Shown here: in pieces, positions 1 to 8,688 of the stretch
How positions within the stretch are numbered: the stretch's first letter is position 1
How the letters are laid out: each line of letters begins with the position of its first letter
DNA from: Lachnospiraceae bacterium UBA7093
GTDB taxonomy: Bacteria; Bacillota; Clostridia; Lachnospirales; Lachnospiraceae
Reading direction: 5' to 3'
Length of the DNA stretch: 64,000 nt
Assembly (NCBI GenBank): GCA_002492465.1
Contig: DKYT01000064.1
Span: 3,206 to 67,205 of the forward strand
Translations under genes and position numbers: made by a program
The notes under the pieces: model-generated
What the model was told of the DNA's origin: nothing
What the model saw: only the letters and a program-made list of their open reading frames with translations
The model's database searches: none

Positions 1-1053
1 TCTGCTAACAGCCTGATCGTAGAGGGGAGCAGGAGAAGCAAGGTGATCGATTATGGCGATATCTATCAGCAGGAATTGGACTATACCACCTATACTTCCA
101 CCATTACCGGTTTTGACGGGGAAGGGCAGCTGACAAGCGCCATTGCTTATGTAACTTCAACGGATATGCCTAAAATATATATGCTGGAAGGGCATGGGGA
201 ACTGAACTTTGATACGGAATTTACAGGAGCCATTGAAAAAGAAAATGTGGATTATGAAACCATTAATCTGATGGATTACGACGAGATTCCGGAGGATGCG
301 CAATGTGTGATCGCTTATGCGCCGACACAGGACTTTTCTTCGGATGATACGGAAAAGATGCTGAAATACATGGAAAAAGGCGGAGATGTGCTTCTGATCA
401 CCACCTATACGGAAAATGAAATGACAAACTTCCACAAGCTGTTGGATTTTTATGGCGTTGAAGTAACCAAAGGACTGATCATTGAAGGAAATCCGGATCA
501 CTATTATCAGATTCCTTTTTACCTCCTTCCACAGGTGGCGTCCACAGGGATTACCCAGGGGGCGTACAACAGCGGAAATTATGTTTTTGTGCCTTATGCC
601 CAGGGACTTACGGTAAGGGAACAGGATGGGGTAAGTACTACCGAGCTTCTTACCACTTCTGCAGACAGTTTTGCAAGGAGCGATATAGAAAATAGTTCCA
701 GTTATGAGAAAACAGAGGGAGATCAAGACGGTCCGTTCCTGCTGGGGGTGGCTGCCGAGAAGGAAGCAGGAGAGGAAAGCTCCAGGGCGGTTATTTATTC
801 CAGTGAATATCTGTTCCAGCAAAATACCGACGAGATGGTGGCTGGAACAAACCTGAAGCTGTTTATCGGTACCCTTGGAAGCTTTGTGGAGCATACGGAT
901 ACCATTGCCATACCGGTTAAAAGCTATGATAACACCTACCTCACCATATCTCAGGGAACCATTGTATCTCTTGCCCTGATCACCGTGGTGGCGATACCGC
1001 TGGCATTCTTGATCAGCGGCTTCGTAATCTGGTTTGGAAGAAGGAAACGCTGA
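1..1053 (+). CDS. GldG-like ABC transporter auxiliary protein (5' end outside window)
   Basis: The reading frame is open from base 1, so the gene begins upstream. The visible 350 residues resemble the extracytoplasmic GldG/ABC_transp_aux family that works with ABC-2 type permeases ('gliding motility' type exporters also found in non-gliding Firmicutes). Visible features are an alpha/beta segment with PKIYMLEGHGELNFD and a GGDVLLIT strand, and one C-terminal membrane helix (about the last 35 residues) ending in basic residues, which anchors the protein with most of its mass outside. The next gene, 17 bp downstream, is a DUF4340 protein, the usual partner. The cargo is unknown. The first in-frame ATG/GTG visible is at 43 but the coding frame clearly precedes it. 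Confidence 0.75.
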   Translation, partial: SANSLIVEGSRRSKVIDYGDIYQQELDYTTYTSTITGFDGEGQLTSAIAYVTSTDMPKIYMLEGHGELNFDTEFTGAIEKENVDYETINLMDYDEIPEDAQCVIAYAPTQDFSSDDTEKMLKYMEKGGDVLLITTYTENEMTNFHKLLDFYGVEVTKGLIIEGNPDHYYQIPFYLLPQVASTGITQGAYNSGNYVFVPYAQGLTVREQDGVSTTELLTTSADSFARSDIENSSSYEKTEGDQDGPFLLGVAAEKEAGEESSRAVIYSSEYLFQQNTDEMVAGTNLKLFIGTLGSFVEHTDTIAIPVKSYDNTYLTISQGTIVSLALITVVAIPLAFLISGFVIWFGRRKR

Positions 1054-1070
1054 CAGGAAGGAGCAGAGAT

Positions 1071-1622
1071 ATGAATAAAAGCAGGAAAATACAGATGATT
1101 GGAATGTGTCTTCTTTTGTTTTTGGTGCTTGGCGCCTTTGGAGCGTTGAAGATTTATCAGTCCAATACTGCAGAAGCGGAGGAGGAAACGGAAGAGAAAT
1201 ATACAGTGATCCAGATCGATCCGTCGAAGGTAAAAGAGATCGGTATCATAAACGATACGGAAACGGTGAATTTAATCAAAGAAGGAACGGAATGGAAGTG
1301 CGCGGATGATGAGACTTTTCAGATCGATAGCAGCATAGTGGAGACTTACTTAGATCAGATCTCGGAAATCACTTCCGATGTAAAGATCGAAGCCGTCCAG
1401 GACTTCTCCCAATATGGTTTGGATCAGCCCCAGCTTAATGTCACATTACAATGGGAAAACAATATGTATACGGTTCAGATTGGCGATTATAACACGATTA
1501 CGGGCAGTTATTATATCAGTGTAAATGAAGAAAAAACGGTTTATGCCATTGATAGCACACTTTTTTATACCTTGAATAAAAGTTTGGAGGATTTCAAACA
1601 GATTGAAAGTGTGGTACAATAA
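1071..1622 (+). CDS. DUF4340 domain protein, membrane anchored
   Basis: 183 residues with one N-terminal membrane helix (about residues 9-28) followed by an extracytoplasmic domain. The pattern of 'I..I.PSKVKEIGI....E...L..EG..WKC' and later 'YGLDQPQLNVTL' is typical of DUF4340 proteins, which follow GldG-like genes in ABC-2 export loci. It starts 17 bp after the GldG-like gene behind a GGAAGGAG Shine-Dalgarno, so the two are co-transcribed. The domain is at the short end for the family, which often has two repeats. The biochemical function is unknown. Confidence 0.7.
   Translation: MNKSRKIQMIGMCLLLFLVLGAFGALKIYQSNTAEAEEETEEKYTVIQIDPSKVKEIGIINDTETVNLIKEGTEWKCADDETFQIDSSIVETYLDQISEITSDVKIEAVQDFSQYGLDQPQLNVTLQWENNMYTVQIGDYNTITGSYYISVNEEKTVYAIDSTLFYTLNKSLEDFKQIESVVQ
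1592..1620 (+). promoter_or_regulatory. Putative promoter for the binding-protein/histidine-kinase operon
   Basis: An extended -10 element (TGG followed by TACAAT, 1612-1620) lies 17 bp after a weak -35 TTTCAA at 1592-1597. It overlaps the last codons of the DUF4340 gene and sits about 38 bp upstream of the TTG start of the next gene. The -35 match is poor, so the call rests on the extended -10. Confidence 0.4.
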
Positions 1623-1657
1623 AATCCATAAATATCTATTTTGATATGGAGGATGCG

Positions 1658-2659
1658 TTGAAAAAAATCGTATGCAGGATAATAGCGGGGCTTATGTTTG
1701 CAATGGGGATCTGCGGGTGCGCCGCCGATGAAGAATCGGAAGATTACAGGTTGGACGAGGGGCAGAAGCTGATTGTATATACCTCGCATAAAAAGGAAAT
1801 ATATGAACCGATCATTAAGGAGTTTGAAGAAAGAAGCGGAATTTGGGTAGAAATTATTCCGGGCGGAACCAATGAATTGCTGGAGAAAATCAAGTTTGAA
1901 GAAAGCGGAAGCGGCGGGGATATCATGTTTGGCGGAGGAATTGACAGCCTGGAAGTATATAGCGGAGAGTTCCAGCCTTACCGTCCTGCGCAATACGAAC
2001 ATTTGGATCATACGTATGCTTCGGAGTCGGATGCCTACACTGTTTTTTCCAGGCTCCCGGTGGTTTTAATTTATAATAAGAAGCTTGTAATTTCAGCAGG
2101 AGCGCCAAGAAGTTGGGAGGAATTGCTCAATAGCCGGTGGAAAGGTCATATTGCCTATGCAGATCCGGTCAAGTCGGGAAGCTCCTATACGTCGCTGCAG
2201 ACTTTGATACAGGTGTTAAACAATCAATATTCCCAGGAGGAAATTTTGCGAAATTTCAGCAATAATCTGGAGCATGATATCGCCTCAGGATCAGAGGAGG
2301 CAATTGAGAATGTAGTGACAGGAAAAAAGCTGATAGGTGTTACTTACGAGGAGGCAGCTTTAAAAAGGATAGCGGCAGGCGCGGACATTGGCGTGATTTA
2401 TCCGGAACAGGGAACCACAGCCGTACCGGATGGCTGCGCCATTATCCGGGATGCGCCTCATCAGGAGAATGCTTGTCTTTTTGTGGAATTTATTGTGGGC
2501 GAGGATGTACAGAGATTGCTGGAGGATCAATTGTACCGCAGGAGTGTGCGGGTGGATCTGACCAGGGCGGAGGCGATCAGGGAAATTCCATATGATCTGG
2601 ATTATTCCGGGGAGCACAGAGAGGAGGTTCTTGCTTTATGGGAAGAGCTGAATCCATGA
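1658..2659 (+). CDS. Solute-binding lipoprotein, AfuA/FbpA-like (SBP_bac_6 type)
   Basis: An extracytoplasmic solute-binding lipoprotein. I place the start at TTG 1658: it sits 5 bp after GGAGG (1648-1652) and gives a clean lipoprotein signal, MKKIVCRII...GICGC, with the lipidated Cys about 20 residues in. The ATG at 1646 would contain the Shine-Dalgarno itself. The mature protein has the LIVYTSHKKEIYEPIIKEFE opening and a GGT...LLEKI...DIMFGGG block, typical of the iron(III)/hexose-phosphate binding group. The next gene overlaps it and encodes a histidine kinase, so it probably feeds a signal to that kinase, either as a receptor or as a transporter subunit. The ligand is undetermined; ferric iron and sugar phosphate are both known for close families. 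Confidence 0.8.
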   Translation: MKKIVCRIIAGLMFAMGICGCAADEESEDYRLDEGQKLIVYTSHKKEIYEPIIKEFEERSGIWVEIIPGGTNELLEKIKFEESGSGGDIMFGGGIDSLEVYSGEFQPYRPAQYEHLDHTYASESDAYTVFSRLPVVLIYNKKLVISAGAPRSWEELLNSRWKGHIAYADPVKSGSSYTSLQTLIQVLNNQYSQEEILRNFSNNLEHDIASGSEEAIENVVTGKKLIGVTYEEAALKRIAAGADIGVIYPEQGTTAVPDGCAIIRDAPHQENACLFVEFIVGEDVQRLLEDQLYRRSVRVDLTRAEAIREIPYDLDYSGEHREEVLALWEELNP

Positions 2660-4368
2660 TTAAGCGGTCTTTTAAAAGGGAACTTTTTGTGTGCTTTGTG
2701 CTTGTCGCCATGCTGCCGCTTTTGATTTCCGATTTTTCACTGCTTGGGGTATTTAAGGCTAAGTTGTCCAGGGACTATGAAAAAGACGCCATGGAACAGA
2801 TGAAAAATATAGAGGAAAATATTGTAGATTTTCTGAACCGCATGGATATGACGCTGGCAAGCCTGGCGGGAAATGACACGATCCTTACAGGGATTACGGA
2901 AACAGACAGCTGGCTGCGAAGCAAAGCATACAAGCAGTTATATGAGGAAACGCAGGGCTATAGGGATTATGCGCAATTTAATATTCTCAACGCGGAAGGG
3001 CAGTGCATGTTTACCACATCCTCTGCGAATCAGAAGGCGGACCTGCCTCCCTACTGGGGAATACTGAAGGTTGCCTATGCGCATCCTGATGATATGATTA
3101 TCCGGAGGGCGGGCGACGGCACAACCTCCTCCCTTCAGCTGGCGAGAGCCATTACAGTGGACGAGGAATGTCAGGGATTTGTCATGGCGTCCCTTGGTGG
3201 GGAACATTTTGAATCGATACTGCACAGTTCTTACGATAATAAGAATGGAATTGCCATTTTGGACCGGTTTTGGGAGGATGTATACAGTACGAAAACCACC
3301 AGGGATGAAAACCTGGGGAGAACGCTGAGGCAGAGACGTATGTCAGGGGAAAAGATCAAACAGACTACTGACGGCATCAGTTTTTATATTATGCCCATTG
3401 AGGACAGCGGACTTTATCTTGTAATGGGAAAAGATGCAGTATTTACAGATGACATTACAAAAACGTTGATGGGGGTTATTTTGTCGATCGCACTGCTGTG
3501 TATGCTTCTTTGTTTGTTTATGACAACTTTTATGAGCGAGTATCTGACGACACCCATTAAAAGGCTGACAAAGGCAATGAGCTGTGTACAGAGTGGGAAT
3601 CTTGACGTGCATGTAGACAGTAAAAGAAAAGATGAATTGGGGCAGCTTTCAGCCGATTTTAATAAAATGACCGGAGAATTGAAAAGCTATATGGAGCTGC
3701 AGGTGCGACATCAGCAGGAGCTAAGCGACAGTAATATTGCCATGATGCAGGCACAGCTGAATCCCCATTTTCTGTACAACACTTTAGATACCATGAAATG
3801 GGTGGGAAAAGTCAATCATATACCTGAAATAGCGGTTCTTTCTTCTGATCTTGCTAAAATTCTCAGAATGAGCATTTCAGAGGAGAAGTTTGTGCGTCTT
3901 TCGGAGGAGATCCGGTTTGTCAATTATTATATGGAAATTCAACAGATCCGTTTTAACGGGAGCTTTAGCTTTGACGTAGAAGTGCCTATGGAACTGGAAG
4001 ATTGTATTGTTCCAAAGCTGATTATTCAGCCCATCGTAGAAAATGCCATTATTCACGGACTCAAAGAACAGGAAGAGGGACACATTTTTCTGAATGTTTA
4101 TACAAGACAGAACAAGCTTTATATAGAAGTTGCGGACAACGGAGCCGGGATGAGCGAGGAGATGGTCAGACTTTTAAACAGCAGAGACCGGGAAGCATTG
4201 AAAGGGCATATCGGGTTCTATAATGTAGCTACGATCCTTCGTCTGCACTATGGAGAAGAATATGGTGTATACGCGGAGCCGGGAAACCGGGGAGGAACAA
4301 AAGTGGTGTTGATTCTTCCCGTGGATTTAGATAAGGAGGTGCCGGATGCTGAAGGTATTAGTGGTTGA
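2638..4368 (+). CDS. Sensor histidine kinase, YesM family
   Basis: Membrane histidine kinase of the YesM/LytS type (His_kinase family plus HATPase). The order is a membrane helix (about residues 15-35), an extracytoplasmic sensor region of about 240 residues, a second membrane helix (about 275-300), a HAMP segment (TTPIKRLTKAMSCVQSGNLD), the phospho-acceptor block QAQLNPHFLYNTLD with His near residue 377, and an ATP-binding domain with ENAIIHGL and DNGAGM. Two starts are possible: ATG 2638 after GAGGAGG (2621-2627), or ATG 2656, which overlaps the stop of the binding protein as ATGA. It overlaps the response regulator by 23 bp, so it is translationally coupled to it. Confidence 0.88.
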   Translation: MGRAESMIKRSFKRELFVCFVLVAMLPLLISDFSLLGVFKAKLSRDYEKDAMEQMKNIEENIVDFLNRMDMTLASLAGNDTILTGITETDSWLRSKAYKQLYEETQGYRDYAQFNILNAEGQCMFTTSSANQKADLPPYWGILKVAYAHPDDMIIRRAGDGTTSSLQLARAITVDEECQGFVMASLGGEHFESILHSSYDNKNGIAILDRFWEDVYSTKTTRDENLGRTLRQRRMSGEKIKQTTDGISFYIMPIEDSGLYLVMGKDAVFTDDITKTLMGVILSIALLCMLLCLFMTTFMSEYLTTPIKRLTKAMSCVQSGNLDVHVDSKRKDELGQLSADFNKMTGELKSYMELQVRHQQELSDSNIAMMQAQLNPHFLYNTLDTMKWVGKVNHIPEIAVLSSDLAKILRMSISEEKFVRLSEEIRFVNYYMEIQQIRFNGSFSFDVEVPMELEDCIVPKLIIQPIVENAIIHGLKEQEEGHIFLNVYTRQNKLYIEVADNGAGMSEEMVRLLNSRDREALKGHIGFYNVATILRLHYGEEYGVYAEPGNRGGTKVVLILPVDLDKEVPDAEGISG

Positions 4369-5122
4369 TGATGAGATTCTTGTGCGCAAGGGAATCGTCA
4401 TGGAAACAGACTGGAATGCCTTGGGGTGCATGGTGGTTGCAGAGGCGGCTAATGGGCTTGAGGGTATGGAAGCGGCAAAAAAATATGAGCCGGATATTAT
4501 AGTGTGCGATATTCGTATGCCCAAAATGGACGGTCTGGAAATGATGGATAAACTTCGTGAAGAGGGGAATAGAGCTTACGTGGTTTTTCTTACGGCGTAC
4601 AGCGATTTTTCATATGCAAGATATGCCATCAAGCTGGCGGCGGCGGATTATTTGTTAAAGCCGGTAGAAGAAGGGGAACTGGAAAAGACCATTATGGGCA
4701 TCCGTGGAAAAATTGCGGAAAAACAACAGGAGTCAGGCGGAGACAGCCAGAGAGAGATTCTTTCCCACGCACAACTGAAACGGAGCGATAAAAGCAAATA
4801 TGTTATGGAGGCGCTGAATTATATCAATGAACATTACAGCGATCCGGAATTGGGTGTCTGTGAGATTGCTGAAACCCTTGGTCTGAGCGACAGTCACCTG
4901 AGCCATGTTTTTAAGAAGGAAACAGATTATACGGTAAACGTTTATATTACAAGATATCGGATTTCGGCAGCCATGAAGCTGTTGAACGACTGCCGCTATA
5001 AGGTGTATGAGGTGGCGGAAATGGTGGGCTATAAGGACACTACCTATTTTTCTACCATATTTAAGAAAATAACGGGACTGAATCCTTCGGAATATCAGAA
5101 CAGAATCCACAATGAGCAGTAG
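4346..5122 (+). CDS. Response regulator with AraC-type DNA-binding domain, YesN family
   Basis: 258 residues. The N-terminal receiver domain has DDE near residues 8-10, phospho-acceptor Asp55 in VCDIRMPKMDG, T in FLTAYSDF, and K in LLKPVEEGE. The C-terminal part carries two helix-turn-helix motifs of the AraC type (ending VAEMVGYKDTTYFSTIFKKITG-NPSEYQ). The start is ATG 4346 after AAGGAGGT at 4333-4340. It is the partner of the overlapping kinase. The nearest likely target is the promoter of the second binding protein at 5.3 kb, where a large inverted repeat is found; this is inference. Confidence 0.9.
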   Translation: MLKVLVVDDEILVRKGIVMETDWNALGCMVVAEAANGLEGMEAAKKYEPDIIVCDIRMPKMDGLEMMDKLREEGNRAYVVFLTAYSDFSYARYAIKLAAADYLLKPVEEGELEKTIMGIRGKIAEKQQESGGDSQREILSHAQLKRSDKSKYVMEALNYINEHYSDPELGVCEIAETLGLSDSHLSHVFKKETDYTVNVYITRYRISAAMKLLNDCRYKVYEVAEMVGYKDTTYFSTIFKKITGLNPSEYQNRIHNEQ

Positions 5123-5139
5123 CTTATTGTGGATTTTTT
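5104..5139 (+). terminator. Rho-independent terminator overlapping the regulator's stop codon
   Basis: AATCCACAAT (5104-5113) pairs with ATTGTGGATT (5126-5135); GAG/CTT extends the stem to 13 bp around a 6-base loop, with T6 from 5134 (T4 after the stem, 5136-5139). The TAG stop (5120-5122) is in the loop. It separates the sensing operon from the transport genes, which then need their own promoter. Confidence 0.85.
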
Positions 5140-5174
5140 GCACAATATAAAATGAAAACAGAATAGAATGGCTG

Positions 5175-5279
5175 TACAGAATGTCAAAAGAAGAGCGGTT
5201 AAGATTAAAATTTTGGTTAATATTAACAGAAATTTTAAAGAAACAACAGTTTTGCCCCGTTTTCTTTTGGCATTCTGTA
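5175..5279. repeat. Long-spaced 18-bp inverted repeat in the upstream region of the second binding-protein gene
   Basis: TACAGAATGTCAAAAGAA (5175-5192) is matched at 17 of 18 positions by the reverse complement of TTCTTTTGGCATTCTGTA (5262-5279). The arms are 69 bp apart and the right arm ends just before the -10 box, so it covers the -35 and spacer region. This is a candidate operator pair for the neighbouring regulator. As RNA it could form a stem only if transcription started further upstream. Confidence 0.55.
5216..5227. promoter_or_regulatory. 12-bp perfect palindrome GTTAATATTAAC
   Basis: A perfect dyad lies between the two arms of the larger inverted repeat and about 65 bp upstream of the likely transcription start of the second binding protein. 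It is a possible site for a dimeric regulator. In such AT-rich sequence it could also be chance. Confidence 0.3.
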
Positions 5280-5287
5280 TTTATAAT
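5260..5287 (+). promoter_or_regulatory. Putative promoter of the second binding-protein gene
   Basis: A perfect -10 TATAAT is at 5282-5287. The -35 is poor (TTTTCT, 5260-5265, 16-bp spacer), which fits a promoter that needs an activator such as the AraC-type regulator encoded just upstream. The gene has a strong GAAGGAGGA ribosome binding site at 5311-5319. Confidence 0.5.
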
Positions 5288-5328
5288 TAAATTATGAAAA
5301 GAAATAGAAAGAAGGAGGATAAAGCAGT

Positions 5329-6783
5329 ATGAAAAAGAAAGCGTTATCATTGTTACTTGTGGGCTGTATTGTAATAGGAAGCCTGGTTGGATGCGGCGGA
5401 GGCGGGAACGAACAGCAGACATCATCCGGATCTGCAGACACCGGTACGGCTGCAGCGCCTGCAGCCGATACATCTGATGCAGGAGATACAAAAGAAGCTG
5501 AAGCGCCGGCGGTGGATGAAGCAGATTTGACAGAAGTGCAGAAAATTATCAAAGAGGCTGAGGGAATGTCAATGGAAGAACTGGCAAAGAAAGCCATTGA
5601 AGAGTCCAACGGTCAGACTTTCTACGGTGTGGGAAATTCCAGCCGCGGCAAGGCAGCGCTTCCGTTATTTATTGAATATTTGCAGACCATAGATCCATCC
5701 TACACCATGGAGTTCGAGTGGCAGCAGCCTAAAAACAATAAAATTTTTGAACAGCTGTCGGCGGATTCTTTAAAAGATCAGGGAACCTTCGCCATGACAT
5801 TAATCCAGGATGGCAATCAGATTGAATCCAAGATGGTTCAGACAGGGATTCTTGACACTTATATTCCCAAAGAGTGGGCGGAGGCTAACGGAACGACTCC
5901 TGATGCGGTTAGCGGTTATCTGCCGTTACAGACATTAAATAAGGTATTTGAATACAACTGCACGGGAAGTAAGGAATATAAGAATTGCTGGGATTTTGTT
6001 GCAGAAGGGACACATGCCCTTTTCATGGACATTGATTCGGAGGTTGTCGGGAAAAACTTTTTATATATGCTGACGGAAGACAAATATGCAGCATGGCTGA
6101 AGGAAGCTTTTGAGGCATTGGATGCCGACAGTCAGGCGAAATTCCAGCCGGTTATCAATGAAATGGAATCCGAAGCGGCAGACCTTGGTCTTGGGGCTGA
6201 TGGAAAGTATGCGCTTGCGTGGATTAAGTTATGGGTTGAGAGCTATAATGCCCAGACGGACGACGGACCGATCTGTAATACACTTGTGACAGATTCCGCA
6301 ACCGATCAGGCAGGTCTTCTGGTGTATTCCAAGCTTCGTTCTGTTGAAGAATCCGCTACCGTATCCGTAAATAATGTGAAAGTTGCGGCATACCAGGACG
6401 GATATAAAGGAATTGGCGGTTATGGTTATTGCCATTATCTGTTCCTGACAGATAATTCTCCCCTTCCGTGGACAGCATGTGCGTTTATCGCATATATGAC
6501 ATGTACAGAGGATGGTTTCAGCGCATGGGGCAAGGATATGGGCGGTTATTCATCCAATCCTGATGTTGCGGCGGCAACAGAGGCTACATATGGACATAGT
6601 AAAGGCGGATGCGACGAATCCGGAAATGTGGTATTTGACTGCAAGAACGACAGGGGGTATGACTGGTGGACCACAGACGGCGAGCTGGTTCTTGAGGATC
6701 CTGAATACTGCGCATCGGTTTCCTTTACAGTGGGCAGCTGGATTGAACTTCTGACCAAATACAGCGATGCGGCAGAAGAGTAA
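5329..6783 (+). CDS. Large ABC transporter solute-binding lipoprotein
   Basis: 484 residues. The lipoprotein signal MKKKALSLLLVGCIV...LVGC is followed by a low-complexity linker rich in Gly, Ala, Thr and Asp, then a globular domain of about 420 residues. It is considerably longer than the AfuA-like protein upstream and not obviously its paralogue. It is rich in aromatic residues and has a Cys-containing C-terminal third (GGCDESGNVVFDCKNDRG). Its position directly before a permease and an ATPase marks it as the transport receptor of that system. It has its own promoter and is separated from the permease by a strong hairpin, which is typical for a binding protein made in excess. The substrate is not determinable here. 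Confidence 0.75.
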   Translation: MKKKALSLLLVGCIVIGSLVGCGGGGNEQQTSSGSADTGTAAAPAADTSDAGDTKEAEAPAVDEADLTEVQKIIKEAEGMSMEELAKKAIEESNGQTFYGVGNSSRGKAALPLFIEYLQTIDPSYTMEFEWQQPKNNKIFEQLSADSLKDQGTFAMTLIQDGNQIESKMVQTGILDTYIPKEWAEANGTTPDAVSGYLPLQTLNKVFEYNCTGSKEYKNCWDFVAEGTHALFMDIDSEVVGKNFLYMLTEDKYAAWLKEAFEALDADSQAKFQPVINEMESEAADLGLGADGKYALAWIKLWVESYNAQTDDGPICNTLVTDSATDQAGLLVYSKLRSVEESATVSVNNVKVAAYQDGYKGIGGYGYCHYLFLTDNSPLPWTACAFIAYMTCTEDGFSAWGKDMGGYSSNPDVAAATEATYGHSKGGCDESGNVVFDCKNDRGYDWWTTDGELVLEDPEYCASVSFTVGSWIELLTKYSDAAEE

Positions 6784-6816
6784 TTTAGAGATTATGACAA
6801 AGTAGCTCGTAGATAA

Positions 6817-6850
6817 GCTTCAAAGGCGGTCAGACGCCTTTGAAGCATTT
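6817..6850 (+). promoter_or_regulatory. Intercistronic hairpin between binding protein and permease
   Basis: GCTTCAAAGGCG (6817-6828) and CGCCTTTGAAGC (6835-6846) form a perfect 12-bp stem with a 6-base loop followed by ATTTT (6847-6851 area). It lies immediately upstream of the permease ribosome binding site AAGGAG (6852-6857). It probably acts as a partial terminator or 3' stabiliser that keeps binding-protein mRNA above permease mRNA. Confidence 0.65.
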
Positions 6851-6863
6851 TAAGGAGAAGCTT

Positions 6864-8687
6864 ATGGGAGAGACATTAAAAAAGCAATCATATGCCATTT
6901 TTAAAAATAAGATAAAAACTTATTTTATGAAGCCTCAGAACGTAATTCTTCTACTGTTTGGCATTCTGCTGACATTTACCACCATCGCTCCGATTGTTGC
7001 GATCGTAGAAGATACGCTGAAGATTCATCCCGGAACCATTGACCAGCATCTGACCGGGCGGGCGTCCGGATATTCTGTGGTAAATTATACGGATTTATTT
7101 ACCAGCCGGCTGGCAAAGACGAATTTATGGATACCAGTATGGAATACTGTGCTGCTTGCCGTGTTTACCTGTCTGATTTCCATTATTTTCGGCGGAGTGT
7201 TTGCCTTTCTTGTTACCAGGACAAATTTAAAATTTAAAAAGTATTTAAGTTCCATTTTTATTTTCCCGTATATTATGCCTCAGTGGACACTGGCGGTTGT
7301 GTGGCAGAATCTGTTTAATTCCAATGCTGTAACGGGAACTGCCAACGGGTTACTGGTATCCTTATTTGGAATTACAATGCCTAAATGGTGGTGCTTGGGA
7401 TTGTTTCCATCCTCCATTGTGCTTGGTCTTCATTATGCGCCCTTTGCCTACATTATGATTGGAGGAATATTCCGGAATATGGATGCAAATCTGGAGGAGG
7501 CGGCTACGATCCTTGATACGCCGAAGTGGAAAATCATGAGCCGGGTTACCCTTCCCATGGTCAAACCGGCAATCCTTTCCACAATCCTTCTGGTATTCGG
7601 AAGTGCAATGGGAAGTTATCCTGTACCCCATTATCTGGGGCTTACAACTTTGTCTACCAAGTATGTGTCGATGAACTCGAAATATACCGGAGAGGCGAGC
7701 ATTTTGGCAATTATTATGATGATATTCGGTATTCTGATACTGGGCATCAATCAGGCAAGCTTAAAGAGCCGTAAAAGCTACACAACAGTTACCGGTAAAT
7801 CAGGGCAGATATCCAAAATTAATTTGGGTAAAATTGGCAGGTATGTAATAGGTATTCTGTTTATTTTTATTACGTTTTTTACCAGTATATTTCCTATTTT
7901 GTCCTTTGCAATAGAGACCTTTCTCCCGAATCCGGGAGATTACAGTTTCCTGTACACAGGCAACCTGAGTCATCTGACCACAAAATGGTGGCTGACAAGA
8001 GGCAATCAGGCAGGCGCGCTGTACGGACAGCAGGGAATCCTCTTTAACGGTATGATCTGGAAAGCGTTGAAGGGTACATTACTGGTAGCGGTAGCCTGCG
8101 CGCTGATTGCGGGAACTATTGGAACTCTGATTGGATATGCGGTGTCAAAAAACAGAAGAAGCAAGTGGGCAAATTATGTAAATAATATAGCGTTTTTACC
8201 ATATTTAATGCCTTCCCTTGCTGTGGGCGCAGCGTTTTTTATTCTTTTTTCCAATGAAAGAATCAACCTGTTCAATACTTATGCGCTGCTTATTATAGCG
8301 GGTACCGTAAAATATATTCCATTTGCCAGCAGAAGTGCTTTGAATTCCATGCTGCAGCTTTCCGGGGAGATTGAGGAAGCGGCAATTATACAGGATCTGC
8401 CCTGGTTTAAAAGAATGTTCCGCATTATTGTGCCTATTCAAAAGTCTTCTATTATCAGCGGGTTCATGCTTCCTTTTATGACATGCTTAAGAGAACTCTC
8501 CCTGTTTCTGCTGCTGTGTACCCAGGGATTTATATTGTCTACCACGCTGGATTATTTTGACGAGATGGGGCTGTATGCATTCTCAAGCGCAATTAACCTG
8601 ATTTTGATTGTGTTAATTCTTATATTCAACACACTTGTAAATAAACTTACCGGCGCAAGCCTGGACGAAGGTATTGGAGGGAATTGA
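6864..8687 (+). CDS. ABC transporter permease, two fused inner-membrane domains (FbpB-like)
   Basis: Polytopic membrane protein of about 607 residues with two BPD_transp_1 domains in one chain, as in ferric iron (FbpB) and related permeases. Each half has an EAA loop: EEAATILDTPKWKIMSRVTLP in the first and EEAAIIQDLPWFKRMFRIIVP in the second, which contact the ATPase. I choose ATG 6864, 6 bp after AAGGAG; an in-frame ATG at 6840 lies inside the upstream hairpin and lacks a ribosome binding site. The ATPase gene starts one base after its stop codon. With the upstream lipoprotein it forms the membrane part of an importer. Confidence 0.85.
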   Translation: MGETLKKQSYAIFKNKIKTYFMKPQNVILLLFGILLTFTTIAPIVAIVEDTLKIHPGTIDQHLTGRASGYSVVNYTDLFTSRLAKTNLWIPVWNTVLLAVFTCLISIIFGGVFAFLVTRTNLKFKKYLSSIFIFPYIMPQWTLAVVWQNLFNSNAVTGTANGLLVSLFGITMPKWWCLGLFPSSIVLGLHYAPFAYIMIGGIFRNMDANLEEAATILDTPKWKIMSRVTLPMVKPAILSTILLVFGSAMGSYPVPHYLGLTTLSTKYVSMNSKYTGEASILAIIMMIFGILILGINQASLKSRKSYTTVTGKSGQISKINLGKIGRYVIGILFIFITFFTSIFPILSFAIETFLPNPGDYSFLYTGNLSHLTTKWWLTRGNQAGALYGQQGILFNGMIWKALKGTLLVAVACALIAGTIGTLIGYAVSKNRRSKWANYVNNIAFLPYLMPSLAVGAAFFILFSNERINLFNTYALLIIAGTVKYIPFASRSALNSMLQLSGEIEEAAIIQDLPWFKRMFRIIVPIQKSSIISGFMLPFMTCLRELSLFLLLCTQGFILSTTLDYFDEMGLYAFSSAINLILIVLILIFNTLVNKLTGASLDEGIGGN

Positions 8688-8688
8688 T

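Noticed and set aside
157..894. 245-codon open frame antisense to the GldG-like gene
   Set aside because: The sense frame is a clear family member and co-linear with its neighbours; the antisense translation shows no domain.
1646..1657. ATG 1646 as start of the AfuA-like lipoprotein
   Set aside because: The Shine-Dalgarno GGAGG would lie inside the first codons; TTG 1658 gives correct spacing and a standard lipoprotein signal.
6840..6863. ATG 6840 as start of the permease
   Set aside because: It lies in the stem of the intercistronic hairpin and has no ribosome binding site; ATG 6864 follows AAGGAG.
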